This document shows positions 52,201 to 61,477 of a stretch of 64,000 bases of DNA, one piece after another. Below the pieces are notes generated by a model. That model had not been told where the DNA came from, did not search any database, and worked only from the letters and a program-made list of their open reading frames with translations. The stretch's first letter is position 1. Every line of letters starts with the position of its first letter. The stretch is from contig CALEZI010000072.1 of NCBI GenBank assembly GCA_937928755.1, forward strand, positions 20,005 through 84,004, read 5' to 3'. A program made the translations under genes and the position numbers. The DNA comes from an uncultured Rhodanobacteraceae bacterium. Lineage in GTDB: Bacteria > Pseudomonadota > Gammaproteobacteria > Xanthomonadales > SZUA-5.

Positions 52201-53533
52201 CCTCCTCCAGCACCGCGCGCACCGAGCCGCTGACGCGCGCGCGCGCCAGCGGAGTCAGGCGCAAGACACCGTCGCCGTCCCGTGCCAGTTCCTGCAACGG
52301 GCCATTGCGCCCCTGCGGCCCCACCAGCAAGGTGGAAACGCCCGCGCTGGCAGCGGCCAGCGTCGGGTCTGCAAGGCTCAATCGGCGCTCGCCATCGAGA
52401 CTGCTGACGAAATGGTAGTCGCCGCCAAAGCCGTGGCGGCCGAAGGCCCAGGGCTCGCCATCGACCAGCAGCAGTCCGGCGAAACCGTTGGAGTAGGTAT
52501 AGCCGCCAGTGCATCCGGAGGTCGTACCCCACGGCAACTGCACGGGCTCCCAGACGCCGTCGCGGTAGATCACTGCAGCGGTATCGAGGTAGCGGAACAG
52601 CGGCCGCAGCAGCCCGACCGCGACCAGCTGGTCATCCATCGACAGCAACGCACGGATCTCACGCGGGTCGGTACAGGCCACGGTCGTCTGCGGTCCGGCG
52701 AGGATCGATTCGGCGGGTTGCGCCAGCCATTGGCCACCGTCCCAGAAGGCAGCCAGTGGTGACGCCAGATCACCGGCGTGCTCGAAGCGACCTCCAGCGA
52801 CCAATTGTCCCTGGTGCACCGCCAGCGCATTGACGCGGTTGTCCAGTCCCGCGGCGAGCGGCTCCCAGCCGGCGGATCCCAGGCGCGCGATGTTGCGCGC
52901 GGCGACGCCATCGATGCGATCGAAGCGACCGGCGAGATGCAGTTTGCCGCCATAGAACGCCAGCGCGCGCAAATCGACCGCGCCGCCTGCGTCGATCGCC
53001 GCAGCCGATTGAACCAGTGCCTGCCAATCCAGGCCATCCCACACGGCGACGCCCGCCGCAGCCGACGCGCCGGCCCGCGAGAAACGCCCCGCGGCGTAAA
53101 GCCGCTCACCGTCCAGGTGCAGTGCATCGATCGCGCCATCCACGCCGCGGCCGAGACTGGCGTAGCTGCCGGTGTCTATATCGAAGGCGACCACGTTCGC
53201 CGCCGGCTGGTCGCCACACAGGCTGAAGTGGCCACCGAGATACGCGATCCGGCTGCGCACGGCGACTGCTTGCACCGGTCCGTTGCAGCCCGGCGCGCCG
53301 AACAGCACCGGATCCAGGCGGCCGTCCGCAGTCAGCCGAGTCAACTCTTCGCCGCGTGTCGCCCCCGGCTCGGCCGTCAACGCCGCGAGCTTGCGCAGGG
53401 CCGACCCACACCCGGCGCATTCGGTCAGGCTGGACTGCGCCGCAAACGCCGTCGCGGCAGGGAACGCGCACAAACCAAGCAGGCACAGCGATAGGGTGCA
53501 GACGCGGCGCAGGGGAAATCGCAGGAACGGCAT
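49277..53533 (-). CDS. Giant exported beta-propeller protein
   Basis: A 1418-residue secreted protein. The start at 53533 gives a signal peptide (TLSLCLLGLCAFPAATAFA). Residues about 60-700 hold repeats of the pattern ARWDGSxWxxLxxG..., with GGxFxxAGGxxAxN, as in propeller-type hypothetical proteins. The region about 830-1130 reads like WD40/TolB-like repeats (SPSISADGQWVAFHSAADNL; LTPDGRFGVFSSAAGNL). The last 280 residues are a beta-rich domain. No DGFE tail is present. Possibly a cell-surface or matrix protein. The function is unknown. Confidence 0.78.
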   Translation of the reverse strand: MPFLRFPLRRVCTLSLCLLGLCAFPAATAFAAQSSLTECAGCGSALRKLAALTAEPGATRGEELTRLTADGRLDPVLFGAPGCNGPVQAVAVRSRIAYLGGHFSLCGDQPAANVVAFDIDTGSYASLGRGVDGAIDALHLDGERLYAAGRFSRAGASAAAGVAVWDGLDWQALVQSAAAIDAGGAVDLRALAFYGGKLHLAGRFDRIDGVAARNIARLGSAGWEPLAAGLDNRVNALAVHQGQLVAGGRFEHAGDLASPLAAFWDGGQWLAQPAESILAGPQTTVACTDPREIRALLSMDDQLVAVGLLRPLFRYLDTAAVIYRDGVWEPVQLPWGTTSGCTGGYTYSNGFAGLLLVDGEPWAFGRHGFGGDYHFVSSLDGERRLSLADPTLAAASAGVSTLLVGPQGRNGPLQELARDGDGVLRLTPLARARVSGSVRAVLEEGDGVIVAGEFSQVAGIMASNIAQWDGSDWTPLGGIAGNGVNGPIYALARYQGSLYVGGSFSSAGGVPAANIARWDGSHWHALESGVGVTQPYHPAAVQVLAEYAGELVVGGLFTSAGGIDVRALAQWNGSRWQPLRSGTDSIKPAYETVCLSPLSCVVAWNAVAVYGLQVHDGALYVSGLFNRVPGLPGFTHNGSGVLRWDGEALSSFGPESWNPDYFAATVYGNRKGRFNHSVPPVVLGGQLHFAFDPVAPSPGSLPPDARPYAAIGTWNPQHGDRYSEFVPGDLDLHRIDGLAVHGDRILVAGKLRSDPSARTSAIGILEGNRLRPLPAEGVFASATAPATLASAADALYAADLAFGRFPRVDFVDFDGGPEGRVRLSRDARKWVFEVAAAPPRIVRRHVDGRGEDLGALVLAAGLAAPGTGFTAPSVSADGLTAAFEGSDGHVYAVRANRPQRVSVAANGLAADGRSWGAALAPSGERLAFVSQARNLGGPADGQARIHLLDLVNGGIEVLQPPGVDPALADDGSVAYNADGHVIVSRPGANGRRHWTVSVSRVDGRPGDGASSSVQLTPDGRFGVFSSAAGNLLEGDGNGVADVFHFELGADATVALRRVSVDSFGRAGNAASLAPSISADGQWVAFHSAADNLVEVDRNDASDVFVHFLPTGETRRINGRHDFRADASGASQDAWLSGDGSTVAFNTTDVNLGAVLGEAVVASSVFAAPRRDTGHSARRWPESGRLPLPVDAASGCPGGYHIAVVEDGPLGGIQAGSWGLELLLQEPGRRVLAGGLNFGSLISAAQPGFAAFNIANAAAEPQRLLLALTGHGRNGRGESLPVRMEVQRQVGGQRETLYQRDLVIDMTRAFEYSLVLQPGFHVIVLHSRAASAPSGSAVGSFYLSATTEFLDRVGGGFQGGAVIGGYHDVLLGEASGFAGICLPEAGDLTARVTGLEAPSAGDLRLRLLDAQLRETVVVE

Positions 53534-53814
53534 GGTTGGCCTCAAATGACGCTGCGCGGCATCCAGTGCAGCTATTCGGTCCGGTGGCACAGATCGATCG
53601 CGTACCACTGATAGCGGTCGTCGCCCAGGCGACTGTTGACACACTGCAACGGACCGCGACACCCGCGGAAAGTTCTTGCGTTCGGCGCGAGCCGGCGCTG
53701 TGCCTGACGCGTGCATCGCCGCCGGCACCGATTCAGCGTCCGCCTCGTCGTGACGGGCAATCCAAGTGGCCAGCAATCCCTGCACCGTCGCTTGCCTTCA
53801 GGCCCGAGGCGTGT

Positions 53815-56800
53815 TCACGCCCCTTTCTTGCCCGCCCCCACCCGCTTCATCAGTGTGTCGAGTTCGGTGCGCACCGAGCGCACCTGCTGCCAGATGTCGT
53901 GATCCAGCGTCATCTTGTGATGCAGCGCGGAGACCAGTGGCAGCAGGGTTTCTTCGTAAGCCTTGGCCATGCGCGACAGGGTTTCGGCAAGTGCGGGCGG
54001 GATATCCAGTCGCGGGTCGGCGGGTTCGCGGGCAAGCAACTGGCGGATGTCGGCGAGTGATTTCAGGGCGTCCAGCGCCTCGCGGGTGCCGGCCGATTGC
54101 TCGTTCTGTTTCTGTAACTGCTGGGCGATGTCGGCGAGCACCTGCGCGGCGCGGGTGGCGCCGTCGGCTTCCTTGCCGCCCTGTTTCATCAGCCTCTGGA
54201 AATTGTCGACCAGTGCGGACCAGCGAGCTTTTTCGTCCGCGCTCGGCTGACCGATCAGGTGCGCCAGTTTCAGCAGGTTCTCTTCGGCGCGCGCGCCGAG
54301 GGTTTGCGCTTCGCCGCGGTAGTGGTCGCGGATCAGCGCATCCAGTTCGCCGTCGGTCATCAGCGGCGACAACTGCGCGGCCAGCTTGACCATGTTGCGA
54401 TAGCTGCCCTGCAGCTTGAACGGCGGCTCGGTGCGATAGGCGTCGTCCTGCGCGGCGCTGGCGACATACGCGGCGTTGACGCGTCCGAGCACGTCGCGCA
54501 CGGCGACCATGCGCTTGACCAGCTCCACCAGTTCGACACCACCGGGCAGGCCGGTCGGCAGCGGTTCGTCATCGCCGCGGGCGATGCGCAGCACCGACAG
54601 GATCTCGGCGCGCGGGCGCTCGGCCAGTGGCGCGCTGATCGGGTTGGCGGTCAGCGCGTTCTCGATATAGCTGTCGGCGAACAGCGCCTCGCGACCGCTG
54701 AGCACGTCGCCGAGGTTGTAGACATCGGCGCGGTTGGCCAGCATGTCGGGAATGCGGAACACCTCGCCGGTTTCGGTGTACGGGTTGCCGGCCATCACCA
54801 GCGCAAAACGCTTGCCACGCAGGTCGATGGTGCGCGCGACGCCATCGATCACCGCATCGACGCGGCGCGTGCCGTCGGCCAGCGAGATGAATTTCTGCAG
54901 GAACTCCGGCGAGCAATGCTGGATGTCGTCGACGTACAGCATCACGTTGACGCCCATGGCGAGGCCGAGGTTCAACTTGACCAGTTCCTCGGCAGCGCCG
55001 CGCTGCCCGACCTGCGCCGGATCGAGCGCGGTCACGTCGTGGCCCAGCGTCGGGCCGTTGACGCGCACGAAGATCATGCCCAGTCGATCGGCCAGGTACT
55101 CCATCAGCGTGGTTTTGCCGTAACCCGGCGGCGAGATCAGCAACAGCAGGCCCGAGCGATCGCTGCGCTGGTCGCCGAGCGTGCCGATCTGCTTGGCGAG
55201 ATTGTTGCCGATCAGCGGCAGGTAGACCTCGTCGATCAGGCGGTTGCGCACGAAGCCGGCGATCGGCCTGGCGAGGAAGCGATCCAGTCCCAAACGCTTG
55301 CGCTCGCGTTCGCTGACGCGGTGGCGCAGCGCCGCGAAGGCTTGCCATTCGGGCGCGACCTGTTGTTCGTGCCGCGAAAGGCGAATCAGGAAATCCGGGA
55401 AGTCGAGCGTCATTGCGCCGCCCTGCACGCGTTTGTGCTCGCCGCGCAGACCGTCGATGCGCACCTGCAACTCGACATTGACGCGCTCGCGCGGCAGTGC
55501 GGGGAAGCACAAGGCCGCGGCGGCTTCGAGTGCGACGGCTTCGGGTGCGGCGGCATCGATACGCGCGCACCAGGCGCGCGCCAGCGCCAGGCGTTCGCCA
55601 CTTGCCACCGGAGCTTCGAGCGCCGCCAGCGCCGTGCGCGGCAGCTCTTTGGTCACGCGCTCAGACAGTTCGAGCGCGGCGGCGCTGCTCGCGAACGCGG
55701 GCGCCAGAGCACTCAGACTCGCAGCCAGATGGCGCGCGGCCGCATCCACGCTGCTGGCGTCCTGGGCGAATCCCAGCGCTGCGGCTACGGTGGTCAGTGC
55801 CGTCTGCCACGACGGTGGCAATGGCATCGCTTCGCCGCGCGCGAGGAACCAGTTCAATCCTGCGGCCAGCGTACGCGCCGATTGTTGCCCGGCGGCATCG
55901 AGTTCGGCGAACCAAGCTTGCGCGAGCACGCGCGCAGCGGCCGGCCAGCGCAGTTCGCCGGCCGTGGACGCAATGCGCGACAGGGCCGCGACAATCAGCG
56001 CGGCGTCGGCATCGTGCACGCCGCGCTGGTAATCTTCAGCAGGATGTTTCTGCGCCTCGTCGGCGGCGATCTCGGCCAGTTTGACGCCATCGCCAGTGCG
56101 CAACGCCGTATCGAGCACACTGTCGCCACCCTCGGCGCGCCGCCAGATGCGCCACGCCAGATACTCGGCGCGATAGACCGCGTCGGTTTCGTTCGGCAGC
56201 GTCTGACCCCAGACCTCGCGATGCTGTTCGGCGGCCGGTTCGTCGAGCTGCACGCGGTAATCGGTGCCGGTCAGTTGCAGCGACAGGCCGCGATCGTCAT
56301 GCAGCAGCGCCAGATCGAGCGGGCGCCGTTCGATGGTGAAACGATGGCGACCGAGCGCCATCGACGCGCCCGAGGTGCCGAGGTCGAGTCGATCGCGCAG
56401 ATCTCGCAGACCCGCTTCCTTGAGGCTGCGCAAGCGCCCGGCGAGTTCGTCGGCCTGCACCGCCGCGCCGAGCTTGCGCAGGTCCTCGATCTGCGACGTC
56501 GCGCGTTCGACCAGCAGGTCGCCGGCGAAAAAAGCGTGCAGCTCGTCGGCGTCGGTGAGCTTGGCGACGCGCCGCGGAATGCCATCGAGCACGCGTGCGA
56601 TCGCTTCGCGCAGGCCCTGCGCACGTTTGTCGCGCGCGGCGGCGATCTGTTCGCGGCGGGCGGCAAACGCTTCCAGCGCCGACTCGCGCCGCGTGGTGAG
56701 TTCGACCAGGAACGCCGGCTGCGCGCCGAAGCGCCCTTCCAGTTGTTCGATGCTGCCGAGCGTGCGCGCCAGCGCCTCGTCGATCGCCTCGGGACTGTCG

Positions 56801-58908
56801 GCGCGCCCCAGCAGATTGGTCAGCGACTGTTCCAGCACCGTCAGTTGCGCGCCGAACTCCAGGCCCTGCTCCTGCTCCAGCAGGTTCTCGCGGCGGCTGC
56901 GCAGCGCGGCGCGGATGCGGTTGACCTCGGAGTACAGCGATGAGGTCTGGCCCAGTAACGTGGCCCGCTGCTGCGCATCGGTCTGCTCGAAACTGGCGAT
57001 CAGCTCGGACAGTCCGTCGAGCGATTCGGCCAGCGCGTCGAGCTTGTCGCTGATCGGCGCCAGTGCCGAGGTCGACTTCGCCGTATCGACGGCAGCGGTG
57101 GCTTCGGTCAGGCCCTTGCGCAAAGAGGCGAACGCCGCCGGGTCGGCGAAGAACTTGAGCGCGCGTTCGCCGATGCGATTCAGCTCTTCGGTCAGGCGCG
57201 CGTCCTGCGCGTCGACCGCCGGGATGTCGACATGCGCTTGGTCGCGCAGTCCGGTCAGCTCGCCGCGCTTGCGTTTCAGCGAACGGATCGCCTCGGTGAA
57301 ATCCTCCGGCTTCTGCCACAGCAGACTCACCACCTTCGACAGCAGTTCGCTGACTTGCTGCGTCGCCGCTTGCACCGCCTGCTGCGCCGACTGCCTGGCG
57401 CGCTCGAGCTTCTCGAAGGCATCCAGCGCCTCGCGCCCGCTGCGCCCCAGCAGCGCGACATCGGCGGCAATGCGCCCGACCTCCTCCTCGCCCAGCCACG
57501 GATGCGCATCGACGCAGCGCGCAGCGAGCTTCAGCAGGCGATCGTAGGAGGCTTCGCTTTGCGCGTCTTCGGCGAGGCGCGACAGCTCGCGCAGCTCGGC
57601 CAGTGCGCGCACCACATTGGCATTGCCCAGGCGCCCGAGCAGGCCGGCGACCTTGGGCTGCGCGCTGGCGTGCTCGTCGGAGGCGAACGGCGTGCGCCAC
57701 AACTGCATGGTGTGCAGGCGCGAGGCGTCCACGCCTTCCGGCGTCACCAGCAGGATGCGGCCATCATCGAAGCGCGCGTAGCCGGAGGCCAGCAGCGGCT
57801 GGCCGATGGCGCGATCGATCAGGTTGTACGGCAGCAGCGCGTAATCGCCCTTGGCAGTGTCGTAGAACACGTAGAGCACGTCTTCGCCGCTGGGCGCGCG
57901 CAGCGTGCGCTTGAGTCGATAGCCGCGGAAGTCGTGCCCCAGATCCTTGAAATGCTTGAAATCGCCGGATTCGAGGTAATAACCGCCGGGAAACACGATG
58001 CCGTGGTCTTCAGGCAACTCGACACAGGAATCGCCGATCTCGTCGATGCGCACGACCTGTTTCAGGCGCTTGTTGTAGACCAGATGGCGAACGACATTTT
58101 CGCGGTACGGCCGGATCGCCAGCACGATCAGCGTGCGCAGATCGGCGTAGCTGATCTCGGCGTCGGCCAACGCCTGGTTCTTGTCGTCGACCGCTTCGGA
58201 GTAGATGCCGAGGCCGGATTCGGTGTTGTTCTCGATCTTGACCGTGAGGTCGCCGCCGGTGGTTTCGACGAACACGGTATCGAGGATGTTGATGTGCGGA
58301 TGGCGCCCGAGCACATGTTGCTCGCGGGTCACCGGCACCCATTCGAAACTGTGCGGCGACGGCAACACATGATCGCGTTCGCCGCGGTTGTCGATATAGG
58401 TCAGCGCGCCACTGCGTTCGATCGCAAATCGGAAAACGCGCTTGTCGCCGGGCTGGCTGCCGGTTCGGAAGATCAGCAGCAAGCGCTCGCCAGCAATGCG
58501 CAACTGGTCGAGCGAAGTCGCCTTGTAGTAGGTGTAGAGCTCGCGGAAATCGGCGACGAAACGGCTGTCGTCGAGGAAGGTTCCGGTGACCGGCACGCTC
58601 TCCAGCTCGGGGCCATCGGCGCCCTCGCCCAGCCGGTACAGGCAGAACACATCGTCGACCCGTGTCTCCTTCTTCAGCCCGAGCGTGACTTCGTAGCCGA
58701 ACAGCAGCAAATCGCCGACGCGCACGATGTCGCGCGCGACGCAGTTGTGCTCGGTGCGCGCGCTCAGGCGCGCCAGGAGTTTTGGCTCAATACGGCCGAA
58801 CGTGCTGATGCGCTTCGTATTCAGCGCATCGGTTTTCGCGCGCAGCGTCTCGGCGGCGGCAGCGAGACGCTTGCGCAGGAGTTCGAAAGTGGCAGAGGAG
58901 GCGGTCAT
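53815..58908 (-). CDS. Giant DUF3686/AAA ATPase (annotated in relatives as DNA repair ATPase)
   Basis: A 1697-residue protein. Residues 1-420 look like the DUF3686 domain; about 430-800 are coiled coil. Around 860-1210 lies a middle part of unknown fold. The AAA+ domain has Walker A SPPGYGKTTL with Lys1265 and Walker B MLYVDDIQ with Asp1327 and Asp1328, then AGNPYTETG as sensor 1. The coiled-coil C-terminus follows. In relatives it sits with flotillin and OB-fold membrane genes; a role in membrane or DNA stress remodelling is inferred, not shown. A palindromic repeat lies just upstream, between it and flotillin. Confidence 0.85.
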   Translation of the reverse strand: MTASSATFELLRKRLAAAAETLRAKTDALNTKRISTFGRIEPKLLARLSARTEHNCVARDIVRVGDLLLFGYEVTLGLKKETRVDDVFCLYRLGEGADGPELESVPVTGTFLDDSRFVADFRELYTYYKATSLDQLRIAGERLLLIFRTGSQPGDKRVFRFAIERSGALTYIDNRGERDHVLPSPHSFEWVPVTREQHVLGRHPHINILDTVFVETTGGDLTVKIENNTESGLGIYSEAVDDKNQALADAEISYADLRTLIVLAIRPYRENVVRHLVYNKRLKQVVRIDEIGDSCVELPEDHGIVFPGGYYLESGDFKHFKDLGHDFRGYRLKRTLRAPSGEDVLYVFYDTAKGDYALLPYNLIDRAIGQPLLASGYARFDDGRILLVTPEGVDASRLHTMQLWRTPFASDEHASAQPKVAGLLGRLGNANVVRALAELRELSRLAEDAQSEASYDRLLKLAARCVDAHPWLGEEEVGRIAADVALLGRSGREALDAFEKLERARQSAQQAVQAATQQVSELLSKVVSLLWQKPEDFTEAIRSLKRKRGELTGLRDQAHVDIPAVDAQDARLTEELNRIGERALKFFADPAAFASLRKGLTEATAAVDTAKSTSALAPISDKLDALAESLDGLSELIASFEQTDAQQRATLLGQTSSLYSEVNRIRAALRSRRENLLEQEQGLEFGAQLTVLEQSLTNLLGRADSPEAIDEALARTLGSIEQLEGRFGAQPAFLVELTTRRESALEAFAARREQIAAARDKRAQGLREAIARVLDGIPRRVAKLTDADELHAFFAGDLLVERATSQIEDLRKLGAAVQADELAGRLRSLKEAGLRDLRDRLDLGTSGASMALGRHRFTIERRPLDLALLHDDRGLSLQLTGTDYRVQLDEPAAEQHREVWGQTLPNETDAVYRAEYLAWRIWRRAEGGDSVLDTALRTGDGVKLAEIAADEAQKHPAEDYQRGVHDADAALIVAALSRIASTAGELRWPAAARVLAQAWFAELDAAGQQSARTLAAGLNWFLARGEAMPLPPSWQTALTTVAAALGFAQDASSVDAAARHLAASLSALAPAFASSAAALELSERVTKELPRTALAALEAPVASGERLALARAWCARIDAAAPEAVALEAAAALCFPALPRERVNVELQVRIDGLRGEHKRVQGGAMTLDFPDFLIRLSRHEQQVAPEWQAFAALRHRVSERERKRLGLDRFLARPIAGFVRNRLIDEVYLPLIGNNLAKQIGTLGDQRSDRSGLLLLISPPGYGKTTLMEYLADRLGMIFVRVNGPTLGHDVTALDPAQVGQRGAAEELVKLNLGLAMGVNVMLYVDDIQHCSPEFLQKFISLADGTRRVDAVIDGVARTIDLRGKRFALVMAGNPYTETGEVFRIPDMLANRADVYNLGDVLSGREALFADSYIENALTANPISAPLAERPRAEILSVLRIARGDDEPLPTGLPGGVELVELVKRMVAVRDVLGRVNAAYVASAAQDDAYRTEPPFKLQGSYRNMVKLAAQLSPLMTDGELDALIRDHYRGEAQTLGARAEENLLKLAHLIGQPSADEKARWSALVDNFQRLMKQGGKEADGATRAAQVLADIAQQLQKQNEQSAGTREALDALKSLADIRQLLAREPADPRLDIPPALAETLSRMAKAYEETLLPLVSALHHKMTLDHDIWQQVRSVRTELDTLMKRVGAGKKGA

Positions 58909-58933
58909 GGCGTCAGGGGCACGTGGAATCCAT

Positions 58934-59013
58934 GTAGGTCACGTTGCCCGGGCACCGGGCTACGTGACAGGGCACCGTGTCACGTAGGCCGAAACGCGGC
59001 CAACGTGACCTAC
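58934..59013. repeat. Interspersed double-hairpin repeat, copy 2
   Basis: Same element as 2285-2359 and 63881-63966. It starts GTAGGTCACGTTGCCC, contains CTACGTGACA and TGTCACGTAGGCC, and ends GGCCAACGTGACCTAC. It lies in the 183-bp gap between the flotillin gene and the AAA ATPase gene. Confidence 0.85.
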
Positions 59014-59091
59014 GCGCAGGGACACAGGTTCCGTCAGGCTGGCGACGATGCGCCCCAGCCCCCAGTCCCCAGCTCCGCCTTTCCCCCTGCC

Positions 59092-61263
59092 TCACCCCTC
59101 GCCCACCAGTTTCTTCAACAACTCCAATTCCTTGGTCTTCCCGCCTGCCGCGAGCTTCTGCATCAACGCGGCGATGCTGAGATCGCGGATGCCTTCGCTG
59201 CCGCCCAGCGACCCGACCAGTTCCTTCGCATCCTGGATCAGATCGCGATTACCCGCCTTGTGCTCGGCGAATGCCGTGCTCAGCAGCTTGCTGTGATCGA
59301 CGGTGCCATCGATGGCCTTGCCGATGGAAAGGCTGCGCATGAAGCGTTCGAAATACTCGCCGTCGCCGCCGACGATCTCGATCTTGGCGGTCTGCAATGC
59401 CTGCGACAGCACCTCGGCCTGTTCCTTGGCGATCGCCTGGTTGGCGTCGATGCTCTTGAGCGTCTGCGCATGCGCATAGTCGAGCTGCATGCGCTGTTCC
59501 TCGTGCGCGCGGGTCTCTTCGCTCATGTGTTTCATCGCCTCGAACTTGGCGGTGAGGCCCTCGGATTCGGCCGCGAAGCGAGCTGCGATTGCGGCCGCGT
59601 CCGCTTCGCCACCCTTCATCCGGCCTGCGGCTTCGGCTTCGAGCTTCAGGCGCAGCGATTCGGCATGCGCAAGTCCCTGCTTGGCCACGGCTTCGGCGTC
59701 GGCCAGCTTGACCTGCGCTTCGGCCACGCCCTGTTTCTCGTGACCGATCGCCTCGGCTTCCATCTTCGCCTGCAGGGCATGCGCGTGCGCGTCACCGAGC
59801 TTGACCACGGCATCGGCGTCGGCCAGCTTGATCTTCGCGGCAACCAGGCCTTCCTTCTCGTGCGCGTCGGCCTTGGCGATGGCGACCTTGGCTTCGGCCA
59901 GACCCGCTGCGGCGGAAACCGCTTCGATGCCCTCGGCTTCGCGCTTCTTCGCCTCGGCCATCTTGCCGGCGACCGCCAGCTTGGCTTCGGCCAGCGTCTG
60001 TTCCTCAACGGCCTTGTGCTTGGCGCGCTGCTCCTCGGCCTGCGCCAGCTTGACCTCGGCAATGTACTTTTCTTCGGCCTGGCCCTCGGCGAGCACGATG
60101 GTGCTCTTGCGCGTGCGTTCGGCGTCGGACATCACGCGCACGTTCTTGATTTCTTCTTCCTGTTCGGCGACGGTGCGTTCGACCACGATGCGCTCGCGGA
60201 TGACATCGGCGATCGCCTTCTTCTGCACCTCGACCGCCTTTTCCTTCTCGATCTCCTGCAGCGTCACTTCGCGCTCGCGATCGACGATCTCCAGCTGGCG
60301 CGCACGGGTGACCTTCTCTTCCTCGATGGCGACCGCGCGCAGGCGATTGTTGTGCGCCACTTCGGTCTCGCGCTTTACGTTCTCGTTCTGCACCGCGATC
60401 TGCTGGTCGGCCAGCAGGCGCGCCATTTCCGCCTTCGAACGCTCCTCGGCCTGCACCTTGGCGGTTTCGGCTTCTTCGCGCGCCTTGGTGATGGCGATCT
60501 CGCGCAACTGGTGAGCTTCGGCATGCGCCTTCTGGCGCTCCAGTTCGAACACGGCCTCGGCGGTCTCGACATCCTTCTTCTTGATGCGCATTTCTTCGTT
60601 GCGCCGGAACTCGTTGGTGCGGATGTTCTCCTCCGCGGTGAGCTCGGTGATCTTCTTGATGCCCTGCGCGTCGAGGATGTTGTTCGGATCGAGCTTGTCG
60701 AGCGGCGTCTGTTCGAGGTAATCGATCGCTGCGTCTTCCAGCACGTAACCCGAGAGATCGTCGCCGATCTGGCGCACGATGTCGTCGCGGAAACGGTCGC
60801 GCGCCTGGTACAGGTCGACGAAGTCCATCGATTTGCCGACCGTTTTCAGCGCCTCGGAAAACTTCGCCGAGAACAGGTCTTCCAGCGTGTCCTGGTTACT
60901 CGCACGCGCGCAGCCGATCGCCTGGGCCACACGCAACACGTCATCGGCGGTCTTGTTGACGCGCACGAAGAACTTGACCTTGATGTCGGCGCGCATGTTG
61001 TCGCGGCAGATCAGGCCCTCCTTGCCCATGCGGTTGATCTCGATGGTCTTCATCGAGACGTCCATCTCTTCCACCTTGTGCAACACCGGTATGACCAGGC
61101 GACCGGTAAAGGTCACTTCCGGCTCCGCGCGCATGGTGTTGACGATCATCGCGTGGCCCTGCTCGACCTTGCGATAGAACTTCGCAATCAGCGCCACGAA
61201 GCCGAAAAGGAAGATCACCAGAACAACAACACCGGCGATCAGTACGAGGATGGCTTGGTCCAT
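59092..61263 (-). CDS. Flotillin-like SPFH protein (YqiK type)
   Basis: A 723-residue protein: an N-terminal membrane segment (ILVLIAGVVVLVIFLFGFV), an SPFH/band-7 domain (VEQGHAMIVNT, KEGLICRDNMRADIKVKFF), then a very long Ala/Glu/Lys-rich flotillin coiled coil with repeated AEAKLA, AEAxVKLADADAV units. It scaffolds inner-membrane microdomains. It is in one minus-strand cluster with the OB-fold membrane protein, a typical YqiJ-YqiK-like partnership. A 35-bp inverted-repeat element separates the two genes. Confidence 0.9.
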   Translation of the reverse strand: MDQAILVLIAGVVVLVIFLFGFVALIAKFYRKVEQGHAMIVNTMRAEPEVTFTGRLVIPVLHKVEEMDVSMKTIEINRMGKEGLICRDNMRADIKVKFFVRVNKTADDVLRVAQAIGCARASNQDTLEDLFSAKFSEALKTVGKSMDFVDLYQARDRFRDDIVRQIGDDLSGYVLEDAAIDYLEQTPLDKLDPNNILDAQGIKKITELTAEENIRTNEFRRNEEMRIKKKDVETAEAVFELERQKAHAEAHQLREIAITKAREEAETAKVQAEERSKAEMARLLADQQIAVQNENVKRETEVAHNNRLRAVAIEEEKVTRARQLEIVDREREVTLQEIEKEKAVEVQKKAIADVIRERIVVERTVAEQEEEIKNVRVMSDAERTRKSTIVLAEGQAEEKYIAEVKLAQAEEQRAKHKAVEEQTLAEAKLAVAGKMAEAKKREAEGIEAVSAAAGLAEAKVAIAKADAHEKEGLVAAKIKLADADAVVKLGDAHAHALQAKMEAEAIGHEKQGVAEAQVKLADAEAVAKQGLAHAESLRLKLEAEAAGRMKGGEADAAAIAARFAAESEGLTAKFEAMKHMSEETRAHEEQRMQLDYAHAQTLKSIDANQAIAKEQAEVLSQALQTAKIEIVGGDGEYFERFMRSLSIGKAIDGTVDHSKLLSTAFAEHKAGNRDLIQDAKELVGSLGGSEGIRDLSIAALMQKLAAGGKTKELELLKKLVGEG

Positions 61264-61310
61264 GGGGTGCTCCGCTGGGTTTGTGGCAGTGGCTTAAGGT
61301 GAAAAGAGCA

Positions 61311-61471
61311 TTTTTGTCCGCAAAGGACGCAAAGAACGCAAAGGAAAGCGGAAAAGATCAGAATTGAGTTCGAGGGCAAATCGAGGCGGGATGGCGTTCA
61401 ACAAGCCACACAGCGAATTCATACTTGCCTTTGCTCTCCTTTGCGTCCTTTGCGTCCTTTGCGGACAAAAA
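61311..61471. repeat. Inverted-repeat element with 35-bp near-perfect arms
   Basis: Left arm 61311-61345 begins TTTTTGTCCGCAAAGGACGC and ends AAAGGA. Right arm 61437-61471 is its inverse with one mismatch (34 of 35). Repeated CGCAAAGGA motifs fill both arms. The 91-bp middle looks non-coding. Such elements occur widely in environmental genomes, often mis-called as small proteins. Here it sits between the OB-fold and flotillin genes. Confidence 0.75.
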
Positions 61472-61477
61472 ACAGCT

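Noticed and set aside
54259..56943. A very long plus-strand frame opposite the AAA ATPase
   Set aside because: Shadow of the GC-rich minus-strand gene, which carries Walker motifs.
57232..61302. A 1356-codon plus-strand frame across two minus-strand genes
   Set aside because: It covers the AAA ATPase N-terminus, the palindromic repeat and flotillin; its low-complexity composition mirrors the flotillin coiled coil.
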